Assembly: GCA_039809345.1 (NCBI GenBank)
Contig: JBDHUW010000011.1
Span: forward strand, 1-31,808
Source of the DNA: JBDHUW01 sp039809345
GTDB taxonomy: Bacteria > Patescibacteriota > Gracilibacteria > Absconditabacterales > Absconditicoccaceae
Direction of reading: 5' to 3'
Length of the DNA stretch: 31,808 nt
In this document: positions 19,304 to 27,689 of the stretch, one piece after another
How positions within the stretch are numbered: position 1 is the first letter of the stretch
Layout of the letters: each line of letters starts with the position of its first letter
The notes under the pieces: generated by a model
Database searches by the model: none
The model's input: the letters and a program-made list of their open reading frames with translations, nothing else
Told to the model about the DNA's origin: nothing
Translations under genes and position numbers: made by a program

Positions 19304-19375
19304 CTCCGAGGGCGGGGCTCGAACCCGCGACCCAGTGGTTAACAGCCACTTGCTCTACCGCTGAGCTACCTCGGA
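19304..19375 (-). tRNA. tRNA-Asn(GUU)
   Basis: Acceptor TCCGAGG/CCTCGGA, anticodon loop CTGTTAA, anticodon GUU, discriminator G. CCA is encoded. Confidence 0.94.
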
Positions 19376-19446
19376 ATATGAGGTTTGCTTTTTGACGTAA
19401 CTGCGATACTATGTATTCGCTCGCTAAAATCAAGATTATTTTTTGG

Positions 19447-19526
19447 TACCAGGGACAGGACTTGAACCTGCACACCGAAGGCACTGCGTTCTAAGCGCAG
19501 CGTGTCTACCATTCCACCACCCTGGC
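19447..19526 (-). tRNA. tRNA-Leu(UAG)
   Basis: Class II tRNA with a variable arm; acceptor GCCAGGG/CCCTGGT, anticodon loop CTTAGAA, anticodon UAG, discriminator A. CCA is encoded. Confidence 0.93.
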
Positions 19527-19531
19527 ATATT

Positions 19532-19604
19532 CTCGGAAGCTAGGATTCGAACCTAGGACCTTCTGATTCAGAGTCAGACGCTCTACCAGCTAAGCTACTT
19601 CCGA
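19532..19604 (-). tRNA. tRNA-Gln(CUG)
   Basis: Acceptor TCGGAAG/CTTCCGA, anticodon loop CTCTGAA, anticodon CUG. No encoded CCA. Confidence 0.88.
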
Positions 19605-19649
19605 ATAGCTTTCCTAGCGAATCATATTTTTTCATAATGTAATTTCTAT

Positions 19650-19721
19650 TTGCGGAGGATGGGATCGAACCACCGATCTCCAGGTTATGAGCCTGGCGAG
19701 ATACCACTTCTCTACCCCGCA
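19650..19721 (-). tRNA. initiator tRNA-fMet(CAU)
   Basis: Anticodon loop CTCATAA. The D-stem GAGA/TCTC gives the A11-U24 pair typical of initiators, and the first acceptor pair is a weak U1-A72. The anticodon stem has AGG rather than the usual GGG at 29-31. No encoded CCA. Confidence 0.88.
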
Positions 19722-19727
19722 TCAATT

Positions 19728-19798
19728 CTGGGGAACTAGGATTCGAACCTAGACAGACGGAGTCAAAGTCCGTAGTCCTACCGTTAGACGATTCCCCA
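19728..19798 (-). tRNA. tRNA-Gln(UUG)
   Basis: Acceptor TGGGGAA/TTCCCCA with U1-A72, anticodon loop CTTTGAC, anticodon UUG. First gene of the array. No encoded CCA. Confidence 0.92.
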
Positions 19799-19829
19799 TT
19801 ACTAAAAATACGCCCTTAGCGGTTCCAGT

Positions 19830-19857
19830 ACTATATAAAAAGAGGATTATATTGCAA
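19830..19857 (-). promoter_or_regulatory. promoter of the tRNA array
   Basis: On the minus strand TTGCAA (19852-19857) and TATAGT (19830-19835) with a 16-base spacer, about 30 bases before the first tRNA. Confidence 0.55.
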
Positions 19858-19868
19858 GAGGATTTTAA

Positions 19869-19895
19869 TAAAAAAAGCGGGGGAATGCTCCCGCT
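19869..19895 (-). terminator. terminator after the 123-residue hypothetical gene
   Basis: On the minus strand AGCGGGAG and CCCCGCT pair across a short loop, followed by seven T. It separates the hypothetical gene from the tRNA array. Confidence 0.85.
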
Positions 19896-19917
19896 GAAAA
19901 GTCTCAAACATCATACA

Positions 19918-20289
19918 TTAGACCACTAAAGGATAGCGGTACTTATCAGCTACTTTGGCTGACATCAATAAAACGAATCCTTCAGACATCAGTTTATCCA
20001 TAGACTGATTACCGGTTTCATCGCCGCTCATACTCCTATAGATTATTTGCTTTTTCTCCTTATGAATCAAAAGTCTTGGCAGGCTCTTGATATCTGTTCT
20101 TTTAGATATGCCACATTTTTTCCAATTAATTTCGACCCAATATCCTTCAGTTTTCAAGTGAACCAACACTGCATCGAAGATAGAGGAATCTATCGCATAG
20201 TAGTAATTTTGCACCTTTTCATATTCAAGGCGCTTTTTAACCTCATCAAATCTTGCATAGCAATGCTGAGGCAACTGGAATTTGCTCAT
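19918..20289 (-). CDS. hypothetical protein, 123 residues
   Basis: Starts MSKFQLPQHCYARFDEVKKR and ends VADKYRYPLVV at TAA 19918-19920. No signal peptide, transmembrane segment or family motif recognised. The middle VHLKTEGYWVEINWKKCGIS and the later part SLPRLLIHKEKKQIIYRS look like a small alpha/beta domain. It uses no UGA codon; its glycines are GGN, unlike most neighbours. The gene is bounded by intrinsic terminators on both sides, so it is probably a single-gene unit. The sequence before its ATG (AAACAAAAATCAT) is almost the same as that before the VTC gene, which may be a shared translation or transcription signal. Confidence 0.75.
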   Translation of the reverse strand: MSKFQLPQHCYARFDEVKKRLEYEKVQNYYYAIDSSIFDAVLVHLKTEGYWVEINWKKCGISKRTDIKSLPRLLIHKEKKQIIYRSMSGDETGNQSMDKLMSEGFVLLMSAKVADKYRYPLVV

Positions 20290-20305
20290 ATGATTTTTGT
20301 TTTAG

Positions 20306-20340
20306 TGAAAAACGATTATACCAATCGGCACAATCGTTTC
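20306..20340 (-). terminator. terminator after the ferredoxin gene
   Basis: On the minus strand GAAACGATT and AATCGTTTTTC pair around a loop of about 15 bases, ending in T-run. Confidence 0.7.
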
Positions 20341-20365
20341 AAGCTTTTTTCTACTGGAGAACCTT

Positions 20366-20725
20366 CTACAAATCCTTCTCTATGATAATCTCAATATCTT
20401 CACCATCCACAAAACATGACTCTTTCGCTCATCATACACACATGAGGACTTGGTCTTCATCGATATCAATCAAGGGGACAGAAACTTTTCATATATCTAC
20501 GCAATCGTGTCATTTCTTGATGTGTCATGCACAGACGAAACATGCACCTGCACGACATGAAGTTGGAATTTCGTATCATGCTTTTTCTGCATCCTCTGAA
20601 AAGCTTCCTATTTTGGTAGCAGGGAATTGCATCATTTCTGCACCTGTAGAGTCTATGATTTTCACTGTGACTCATCATTGCTTTTTTGCTGAATTATCTT
20701 GGACAACGCTATCATCTGTAATCAT
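20366..20725 (-). CDS. plant-type 2Fe-2S ferredoxin
   Basis: A 119-residue electron carrier. The cluster ligands are Cys57, Cys62, Cys65 and Cys96, in TSCRAGACFVCAGHIKKG and VLMCVGG, the C-x4-C-x2-C ... C pattern of adrenodoxin/plant ferredoxins. The segment KAGYEIPTSCRAG is the usual approach to the cluster loop. About 18 residues precede the domain. Cysteine 104 and 75 are extra. The redox partner is not evident; no reductase lies nearby. Several cluster-loop glycines are UGA. The gene sits upstream of its own terminator and 21 bases after the stop of ctpA on the same strand, so it may be transcribed from the ctpA promoter as well. Confidence 0.92.
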
Positions 20726-20746
20726 TTGTGAAACTTAGTATATAAA

Positions 20747-21967
20747 TTATTTGATTAATTTTTGAATCTCCGCAAATGCTTTTTCTTTTTGTACATCTAC
20801 TCATTTTTTTTCATACTGCTCTCTATCGAACTCTATCTCAATGTCTGGCTTGATACCTTCTTTGTCTACGTTGGTATCATCTGGCAGATACCATCTTCAT
20901 ATAGTGTATTTGAGTCATGCTCATTCACCTATATCTGTCACTGTTTGGATCGATCATTTTCAGAATGTAGTAGTTCATATGAGTGGTGCTTGACGGTGTT
21001 GTTTCAATGCACCAGCGATAATCTCTCATGCAGATGCAGTCAACGTATCCATCAAAACGACAATCGGCAATGCTTCAAATTCTCCGTATCATTTAGATGT
21101 GAACTGTTCTGTAGGAAGTATAGAGTATCTTCCTGTCACCACCACCTTGCCCTTGGGGATGAAATGAGATACGATTTCTACAGCTTTTGGTAGATACCCT
21201 CATCAATTCCCTCTTAGATCCAACACTACTCCATCGATTTCATCGATTTTTAATGCTGCAATTTCTTGCTTCAAAAATGTTTCTGTTTTGTCACCAATAA
21301 GCGCGATCTCTATATAAACTATTTTCTTGTCTGTTCATGTGAGTGGGAGAACTTCTACTGCTACTGAAGGGATGGTCACGTTTTCTCTAGTCACTTCCAC
21401 TGTAAATACTCTGTCTTGTGGATTTTCTTCAGATGCACGGTAGATAAGAAGTTTGACTGTGGTTCACTTTGGTCAACGTATTTTTTTCACTGCTTCAGAT
21501 ACAGTCAGGTCTTTGGTGCTTTCTCAATCAATTTCCACGATGCCATCCATAGGACGGAGCCCTGCTACTGCTGCAGGCGTTCATTTAAACACTTCTTGAA
21601 TTTCTACGAGCTCCTCTTTTTTTTGTACTGCAGCACCGATTCATTCAAACTCTTCTTGTCATTGCAGTTCATCTTGGAACTCTTGATTTTGATCTATGGT
21701 GAAATACTCTGTATATGGATCTCTGAGAGATTCTACAAATCATTTCACAGCTCACTCTCGCATTCCTGAAAGAGAGATTCATGTAGAAAAATAGTACTCT
21801 TTATCTAACGTATCATATATTTGATGAATAGCTTGAATCGCTTGTTTTTCTTCATCCGCCGCCTTGGTAAATGGCTTATCCAACCAGGGTCCGATAAGCG
21901 GGTGCTTCGTCAATAAAACTCATGCTATCACTCCTAGCACAAATCGAAGTGCTCTTTTTTGTTTCAT
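20747..21967 (-). CDS. ctpA: carboxy-terminal processing protease (S41)
   Basis: A 406-residue exported serine protease. An N-terminal membrane segment (RFVLGVIAGVLL) precedes a helical part, a PDZ domain at about 95-190 (EGIGAAVQKKEELVEIQEV, AAVAGLRPMDGIVEIDG) and the S41 catalytic core: VVLDLRGNGGGYLPKA, Ser312 in LTASAGEIIAGAL, and Lys337 in FGKGSIQTV, the Ser-Lys dyad at the usual 25-residue distance. CtpA proteases trim or degrade envelope proteins, and some act on peptidoglycan hydrolases. A second ATG lies 6 bases upstream in frame (21973). GNGGG and several other motif glycines are UGA. It lies between the pilin-like genes and the ferredoxin. Confidence 0.93.
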
Positions 21968-22012
21968 ATGCATATTTAACAATAAACAATTATATCATAC
22001 TACCAAAAAGTT

Positions 22013-22594
22013 TTATTTTTTCAACAATGAAAAGAAAGTTTGGATAGGGAAACTTATTCTTGTATATTCCACTGGATACAATTCTCATATAAGACGCACA
22101 CCAGGATGAATGATCTTCGTAAAGCACTCATTCACTCATGCCTTACATCGATCAATCTTAGGGTCTCTATGTGGCATGATCACAAATGTAGCTCATGAGA
22201 AAAACAAATCAGTTTGAAGCAACGAAGCAGTTCACACCAATGCCTCTCCACTGTATGATGAGAATTGTATACCTCATGACGTGGTAATTTCCAACAATGC
22301 TTTTTGTTGGTCTTCATCGAGCAATGGGACAGTGGTTGTCCATCCTTCATTCGCTCCCCATTTGTTTCACGAAAGCGATTTGTAGTCTATAGTATGAGTA
22401 TCCAGAATATTCTGTAGATTCGTCTGTAGATTGATCACGCCTACACCAAGCTGCTTTTGATATTTTATTCTCAATGCTACATCTGCAGTAGTGCGATATA
22501 CGCTAAAAAGCACAGTAATCAACAATGCTGCTACTATCAATACAATTACTACTTCTATGAGCGTAAATGCTCTTTTTATTGAGTTCTCTCTCAT
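22013..22594 (-). CDS. type IV pilin-like protein A
   Basis: A 193-residue prepilin-like protein. The leader MRENSIKRA is followed by FTLIEVVIVLIVAALLITVL, the classic N-methylation and transmembrane helix with Glu5 of the mature form. The residue before the cut is Ala rather than Gly, which prepilin peptidases tolerate. The rest is an alpha/beta body with two Cys (DRCKAGVNECF) that could form a disulfide. I chose the ATG at 22594 because it gives a leader of normal length; an upstream ATG at 22639 would add 15 residues. It overlaps the end of the second pilin-like gene by 19 bases, so the two are coupled. Minor pilin or pseudopilin; in these bacteria, type IV pili may serve host attachment or DNA uptake (inference). 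Confidence 0.85.
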
Positions 22595-23190
22595 GCCGAT
22601 AGGAGTGATTCTAAAACTACTTTGCGTTGTGCTTGTCAACGAATATATTCTACAAAAACTGTCATTTTGATAAGTTTATCATTTGCCACTTCAATATCTC
22701 ACAACGTCCCCTCTGAAAATACAACATATCTACTATATGGAGAAACAGTATCGGATACTTGATGATTCATGATAGATATTCAATCTACGTGATGTGAGTA
22801 TAATTGAAACTCATCTGTCCCCATGGATGATCCATCCACGATTGTATATGTCCCATCATCATTGAAATCTATACGATATTTCTTTCAGAGCGCAAAACGA
22901 TATGCACACGCTTCATGCTTAGTAGCATCGATATTTGCACAGTCCCATCTCACTGATCTACGAATATTCGTATCTCTTTGATTGTATACCGCATCGATTG
23001 CTTCTTTTGCTAGGAGAGTCCCTACTGCTCTTTGTTTCACCTCATCACCTGCTCATACGAAGTATACTATTGCACGCAATAGTGTCATCGTTCAAATTCC
23101 GAATATGAGAATAGCTATCAATATTTCTATGATAGTAAATCATCTTTTGTATCATGATATCGTCGTAGTAGCTTGGTAGTTGTTAATCAT
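22576..23190 (-). CDS. type IV pilin-like protein B
   Basis: A 204-residue prepilin-like protein: the leader MINNYQATTTISGYKRG is cut after Gly, followed by FTIIEILIAILIFGIGTMTL, the conserved pilin helix with Glu5. The body has WDCANIDATKHEACAYRF, probably a disulfide loop, and beta segments. It resembles PilV/PilX or GspI-like minor pilins in length and helix (IFGIG). UGA supplies the Gly before the cleavage site's neighbour and others. Its ATG (23190) abuts the stop of the transketolase-like gene, and its end overlaps pilin-like A. The pair probably assembles in one pilus tip or pseudopilus. Confidence 0.85.
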
Positions 23191-24111
23191 TTATTGGAGT
23201 GAGATAAGGTATTGAGCAAGATTTTCAGTGGCGTATCAGATTTGTTCATACATATATTCAGGCAAAATTGTAGTGATTTTGTCATAATGCGGGTGTTTGA
23301 AAAAAACCTGCACCTCTCACTGCACATTACTTTTTTTAAATATCTCTCATTCAGTATCACGCAAAAAAGCATCATCTATCTGATCGTGAATGATTATCAA
23401 TTTTTGTGTGTGATGCAATGAATCAATCAATTTTTGACTATATACATCACGAGGTCATGTATGGACAAACAAATCATACCCGTATCAATTTGTCGTTTGC
23501 AAGTATTGTAAAACCTGTGATATTGTCACCAACAAACTTGGCTGTATCAATATAGTTCATCCGATCCCCGAATACCCAAATGATGTCATTGGAATATCAC
23601 GTTCCGCATAGAGCACTGCATATTCACCTGTGAGTATCTCATCAGCTACTTCATCATTTGTGATACGAATATACATACTACCTGATGCATTGAGCATCTG
23701 CAAAAAATGTACTCTATCAATTGGTTCATAGATTGGCAAAAAATCGTGTACAATAGCCAAGTCATTATTTTCTATAGAATGTTTGTTTTGTACACCAGAA
23801 ATTCATACTCATAAATTGCAGATTTTGAGTTGTACATCTTCCTGTAATCATGCAAATATTTCAGTGCAGTCATGTATTCATATGGTATCTAGGAGAAGAA
23901 TAACTCTCTTGTGAGTATTGATGAAATCTACAATGCTTCCATCCTGACGAAAATCATATCACAATGACTCGAATGTCACATGGTGAAATCCATCATCTTT
24001 TTTGATTTCAGCAGGAATCGTTTCCCACACAAAAGAGATGTCACTACCTGCTATATCATGTAAAAAGTATCCTTGTGTGATATACGTATAGATATTATTG
24101 GCTCACGTCAT
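23191..24111 (-). CDS. stand-alone transketolase C-terminal-half-like protein
   Basis: A 306-residue protein resembling the pyrimidine-binding and C-terminal domains of transketolase-type thiamine diphosphate enzymes. The best matches are NNDLAIVHDFLPIYEPIDRV (the position of the block before the phosphate loop), the strand SMYIRITNDE, AERDIPMTSFGYSG, and a C-terminal Rossmann-like part with DLFVHTGPRDVYSQKLIDSL and LIIIHDQ. The N-terminal PP domain is absent, as in split transketolases whose halves are separate genes; the other half is not in the window. The expected Glu of the pyrimidine domain is not obvious, so it may be divergent or inactive. ATG 24111 lies 25 bases after the DUF457 stop. 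Resemblance by eye only. Confidence 0.5.
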
Positions 24112-24136
24112 TGGATTGCAAATAGACAAAGTAAAA

Positions 24137-25165
24137 TTAATTTCTTCCTCGAACTTTTCATCGATACTCTTGCCAGATATCCGACACTGGTAGGCTAAAT
24201 CACTGGGCTACTTGTGTAGGAATGTCTTGTTGATTGAGTTTGTATACAAATGGAGATGGCTGTACTTTGCTAGTACTCCATCAGAGTGTCTTTGGAAATC
24301 TAATATCGATGAAGTATGTTTCTGATCATACTTTCTCATACACATATCGACCATGAGACCTAGCTTCCAACTCGGCCACTCGCTTATTCTGCCTAGATTG
24401 ATACGCATTTTCACTATGATATCAATACACATTCTGATAAATACGAGGTTTTTTGTCAAATACACTCGTATGCAAAACCTTATATGATCCATCAAATAGT
24501 TCTACTATGCCATACCAGAGAAATGGCTGAAGCAATTGAGGAGAAGCGAATACACGCTCATACTTTATTCCTGCCATTTGCATATCATCGCGCATAGATG
24601 CCTTGAGAGATTGCTGGGTATACCCCATCATTACAAGATATGAAGTGGCATATATAACTCCTAGATAGCGAATTCGATCATGCTTCTTTTTATTTTTCTT
24701 GCGATAATTTATCCACATTCATACCAAGAGCAAGAGTCACAATGGAATAGAGAAAAACACATCAACCACAGATATAATATTCAACTCATATCCATAGTCT
24801 ATAAATGGCCAAAAGAGCCAAATACCGTATGTCGTACATAAGTCCAAAAATATATGTGAGGACAATGTCACCACCCCCATGAGTGCAAGGCTGCGTCGAG
24901 GTATAGGTCTTTTAGAGAATAAATACCTCATCAATCGTGCAAGTATAGGCGCTAGACACAAAACGAAAAGCAAAGAATGAGTCATAGTTCTATGAAAAAA
25001 ACTCGCCCACAAAGGATTGAGTCATGGAATGTATTGAACAACAATATCAATATCTGGTATCATAGCTACCAGACCACCAAAAATTGTAGCTCTATTTCAG
25101 TATTTTTTTCATCGAATAGCTTGCGTAATTGTTGCACCAAAAACTGCATGTGATATAGGATCCAT
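24137..25165 (-). CDS. DUF457/YdjM-family membrane-bound hydrolase-like protein
   Basis: A 342-residue protein with the DUF457 (YdjM, metal-dependent hydrolase-like) signature: MDPISHAVFGA at the start, PDID at 37-40, HRTMTHS (His58, His63), and SHIFLDLCTTYGIWLFWPF (His104, Asp108). These His/Asp residues are the presumed metal ligands. About four transmembrane segments lie in residues 25-165, followed by a soluble C-terminal part of about 180 residues. Family members are linked to SOS-regulated membrane remodelling or lipid hydrolysis, but the reaction is unproven. UGA gives several loop glycines. It is first in the leftward group that continues with the transketolase-like and pilin-like genes. 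Confidence 0.85.
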
Positions 25166-25276
25166 GCGACTATACTACTGATTTCTCTATCACTCGCAAG
25201 AGAAGAACACTACAATCTACACTTGATAAAAAAAATGAAATTCACATAGTAGAGTATACAGAATAGATTTATTTGT

Positions 25277-25282
25277 TACAAT
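25277..25282 (+). promoter_or_regulatory. possible -10 box abutting the CYTH start
   Basis: TACAAT followed after four bases by the CYTH ATG at 25287, the same arrangement as at csoR, copA and the M23 gene. It suggests a leaderless mRNA. No strong -35 seen. Confidence 0.4.
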
Positions 25283-25286
25283 TCAT

Positions 25287-25940
25287 ATGTCATCATTGTG
25301 AACGATTACAGTTGAGCAAGAAGCTGAATTATTGAACCATTTACGTGGAGCTTTGTCTATACAAACTGGGAAAAAGCTACCATTGCGACCGACTGAATTT
25401 TTGATAAAACATAATTATCCACTGGATTTGATGGAAAGAGAGCTCAAAATCCTTGAAATAGACACTGCGAGTGTGATGAGAGAGATTCACGCACACAATC
25501 CTCGTTTGATATTTCATGGACCAGTTGAAGACACTCGTTATGATTTTCCTCCTGGACACAAGCCATTACTAGAAGAAACTATGAGAATCAGAAGAAAAAA
25601 CGATAATTATGTGCTGACGCTAAAAAGAAAAAATGTCTCGAAAGACATCAAGGAACGTGAAGAGTTTGAAGTAGGCTTACACAATCCAGCACTTTTTGAA
25701 GAAACATTCATGGCATTGTGACTCGTTCCTGTACATGTCAAAAAAAAGGTGAGGTACTCATATGAAATTGAGAACATCACCCTTGATTTGGATTTGTATT
25801 ATGGTATACCTCCCCTTTTGGAAATTGAATGACCGGATAAGGAAACCATATGGAAGCGAATTGAGGCATTGGGATTGGGGAAACACAAGGTAGTCAATCG
25901 ATCTGCTAGACAAACGCTTCTGTACTATGGACAACGATAG
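25287..25940 (+). CDS. CYTH-domain protein
   Basis: A 217-residue protein of the CYTH (triphosphate tunnel) superfamily, which includes class IV adenylate cyclases and thiamine triphosphatases acting on triphosphates with Mg. The signature ExExK is seen as ERELK (Glu50, Glu52, Lys54) after an N-terminal extension of about 45 residues; later strands include TMRIRRKNDNYVLTLKRK, EREEFEV, KVRYSYEIENITLDLDLYYG and LLEIEGPDKE, with the charged residues that line the tunnel. I chose ATG 25287, upstream of the TTG at 25332, because the frame is open and a -10 box precedes it. Only three glycines are UGA. Its stop abuts the stop of the convergent VTC gene. The exact substrate cannot be told. Confidence 0.85.
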
Positions 25941-26906
25941 TTATTTTGTTGCTACCACTTCTTTTTTTGCTACTGGCTTCTTTGCAACAGGTTTTTTAGC
26001 AGTAGTTTTTCTTGCTTTACCTGCATCAGTGATAGATTTCTTGAGATCGATCATAGACAACTTGCTTTCTTTCACAACAGATTTCGTTTTCTTTTGTGTT
26101 TTTTGCAATGAAGCAGCACCACCAGTCTTTTCAATAAACTTGATAGTGTCCTTGAATCTCTTTTCAGAAGTCACCATACCAAAGTAAATAAGACCAAGGC
26201 AGTACTTAGAGCAACCTCATGCTTTTTTCACACCGAATTTCTTCATAATCTTTGCACTACGAGAGTTTTCTGAACTAGCTTTTGATTCTATGATTGCTAC
26301 TTGAGGTAGTTCAATCTTCTTTGATGCTTTGTTGTTTGGATCTTCAAATGAAAGATCTAGATCGATAGTGATTCTTTCATCGCCATGTTTGCTACAAAGT
26401 GTAAATCTTTTGTATGTGGTCTTCATTATAGGACCAACTTCGATCTTAGTAGCTCCTTCCATCAAACTTCCATAGATACTTTGGAAAAAGTGTTGTGCTT
26501 CCTCATCCATCTTACCAAAAAGCTTTGGATCTGCTTGGTATCTGAACTTGCGAATGAGCTTACCTTCCTTGTGTTTATATTCGAAAAAGCAGAGATTGCT
26601 ATCAACATAGTTTCTGGTTCTTACCTTCACTCTCACTTGATCACCACGTTCATGAGCATAGTAGAAATCGAGAGCTTTAGTATCCATGTATACATTGTCA
26701 TAGTTGAACAAACGAATATCCTTGATATTCAATACATAGTAATCCTTTTCCAATTCCTTGATGATGTCGGCAACATCTTTCACATTAACGAGATACTTAG
26801 TGTCAATTCTTTCCAAGAAACTCATTGACGCATTTAGTTGTTGAAGTGAGATCGGTGCAAAGACTTTGAGTGTGTCTTGCAATTCTTTTTCTACTGCTCT
26901 TTCCAT
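25941..26906 (-). CDS. VTC-domain (polyphosphate polymerase-like) protein
   Basis: A 321-residue protein with a VTC domain, the fold of the yeast polyphosphate polymerase Vtc4, also a triphosphate tunnel enzyme. Residues 30-40 FLERIDTKYLV carry the first basic/acidic tunnel residues (Glu32, Arg33, Lys37); RVKVRTRNYVD, CFFEYKHKEGKLIRKFRYQ, TTYKRFTLC and ITIDLDLSFED, and IIESKAS follow in family order. After it comes a linker with GGCSKYCLGLIYFG, entered by one UGA Gly (26214-26216), and a Lys/Ala/Pro-rich tail (TTAKKPVAKKPVAKK). A standard-code reading would split this tail off as a separate ORF. I chose ATG 26906; an upstream frame to 27086 lacks family features. Polyphosphate synthesis is inferred from the family. 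Confidence 0.88.
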
Positions 26907-26969
26907 ATGTGATTTTTGTTTATGAATAAATGATAACAGTTCATTATACAATGAAGAATATGATTTGTC

Positions 26970-26996
26970 AAAAAAATATCGTCTGAGACGATATCC
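26970..26996 (-). terminator. terminator after the holin-like gene
   Basis: On the minus strand ATATCGTC and GACGATAT pair over a 3-base loop, followed by seven T. It lies 54 bases past the holin-like stop. Confidence 0.9.
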
Positions 26997-27048
26997 TTGA
27001 AATAATAATACTTGACATATTGTAGATTGTGTGCGGGGGCTTGAAAAA

Positions 27049-27390
27049 TTATTTCTTTGCAATATTTCAGATAAATGAATGTACAACAGTCAAAATGACT
27101 GCAAATATAGCTGCCATCCAAAACCCAGTTGTATTGAAACTCGTCAACAAACTATCTACCAATAATATCATCATTACATTGATCACTCACCACACCAATC
27201 ACAATGACAGTATATTGAGTGGAAACGTCATGAGCTTTAGTATTACTCACAAGGTGGCATTGAGGACTCAAAGCACGAGAGCAAAAAGAATTGCTCAACC
27301 TAGTCAACTCACTACCACTCAAGGCACGATATACGCTGCAATGATTACAGATATACTATAGAGTAATGTTTGTACAATAAATTGTTTCAT
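27049..27390 (-). CDS. phage holin family IV-like membrane protein
   Basis: A 113-residue protein with four transmembrane segments and very short loops: FIVQTLLYSISVIIAAYIVP, a Gly-rich second helix, LKLMTFPLNILSLGLVWGVI and FWMAAIFAVILTVVHSFIG. The layout and the PGVVVSG and FPLNILSLGL motifs match the widespread PF04020 family (named for mycobacteriophage holins), most members of which are chromosomal and of unknown role. There is no sign of phage genes here, so lysis is unlikely. Many glycines are UGA. The gene is isolated: an intrinsic terminator follows it, and a 150-base spacer separates it from the acidic peptide on the other strand. Confidence 0.88.
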
Positions 27391-27541
27391 GGTTGTAACT
27401 GTTTACCATATAAATATGTATGCCAATACTATATAAATACTTTCCCACAATACAAGTAGCAGAAGACTATAGTTATTACCTTGCATTTCAATATCTAATA
27501 CATATACAAGTGAGGCATTTATTTCATAACCAAGTATTATC

Positions 27542-27625
27542 ATGACAGAAGAAATAATCGAAACTCCAGAAGTTGAAACTCCAGAAGTTGAAGGAGGAGA
27601 AGAAGGTACTGAAGCTGCTGAATAA
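27542..27625 (+). CDS. 27-residue acidic peptide
   Basis: MTEEIIETPEVETPEVEGGE followed by EGTEAAE, ending at TAA 27623-27625. It is strongly acidic with an ETPEV duplication and no hydrophobic segment. A strong terminator follows within 20 bases, and the ATG is preceded by an AT-rich region with possible promoter elements (TTGCAT near 27481), so it looks like a real short transcription unit rather than chance. The near absence of rare codons and the even acidic composition also favour coding. No family recognised. It may be a short regulatory or binding peptide; that is speculation. Confidence 0.5.
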   Translation: MTEEIIETPEVETPEVEGGEEGTEAAE

Positions 27626-27644
27626 TTATATTCGAGCATCTTAC

Positions 27645-27681
27645 ATATAAAAAAAGACACATTCCTGTGTCTTTTTTTATA
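27645..27681. terminator. bidirectional terminator between the acidic peptide and the dehydrogenase
   Basis: ATAAAAAAAGACAC pairs with GTGTCTTTTTTTAT over a 6-base loop. It serves the acidic-peptide gene on plus and the short-chain dehydrogenase (stop 27690) on minus. Confidence 0.9.
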
Positions 27682-27689
27682 TATATAAT

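Noticed and set aside
25941..26177. 78-residue Lys-rich ORF as its own gene
   Set aside because: It is the C-terminal tail of the VTC protein; one UGA Gly joins them in frame.
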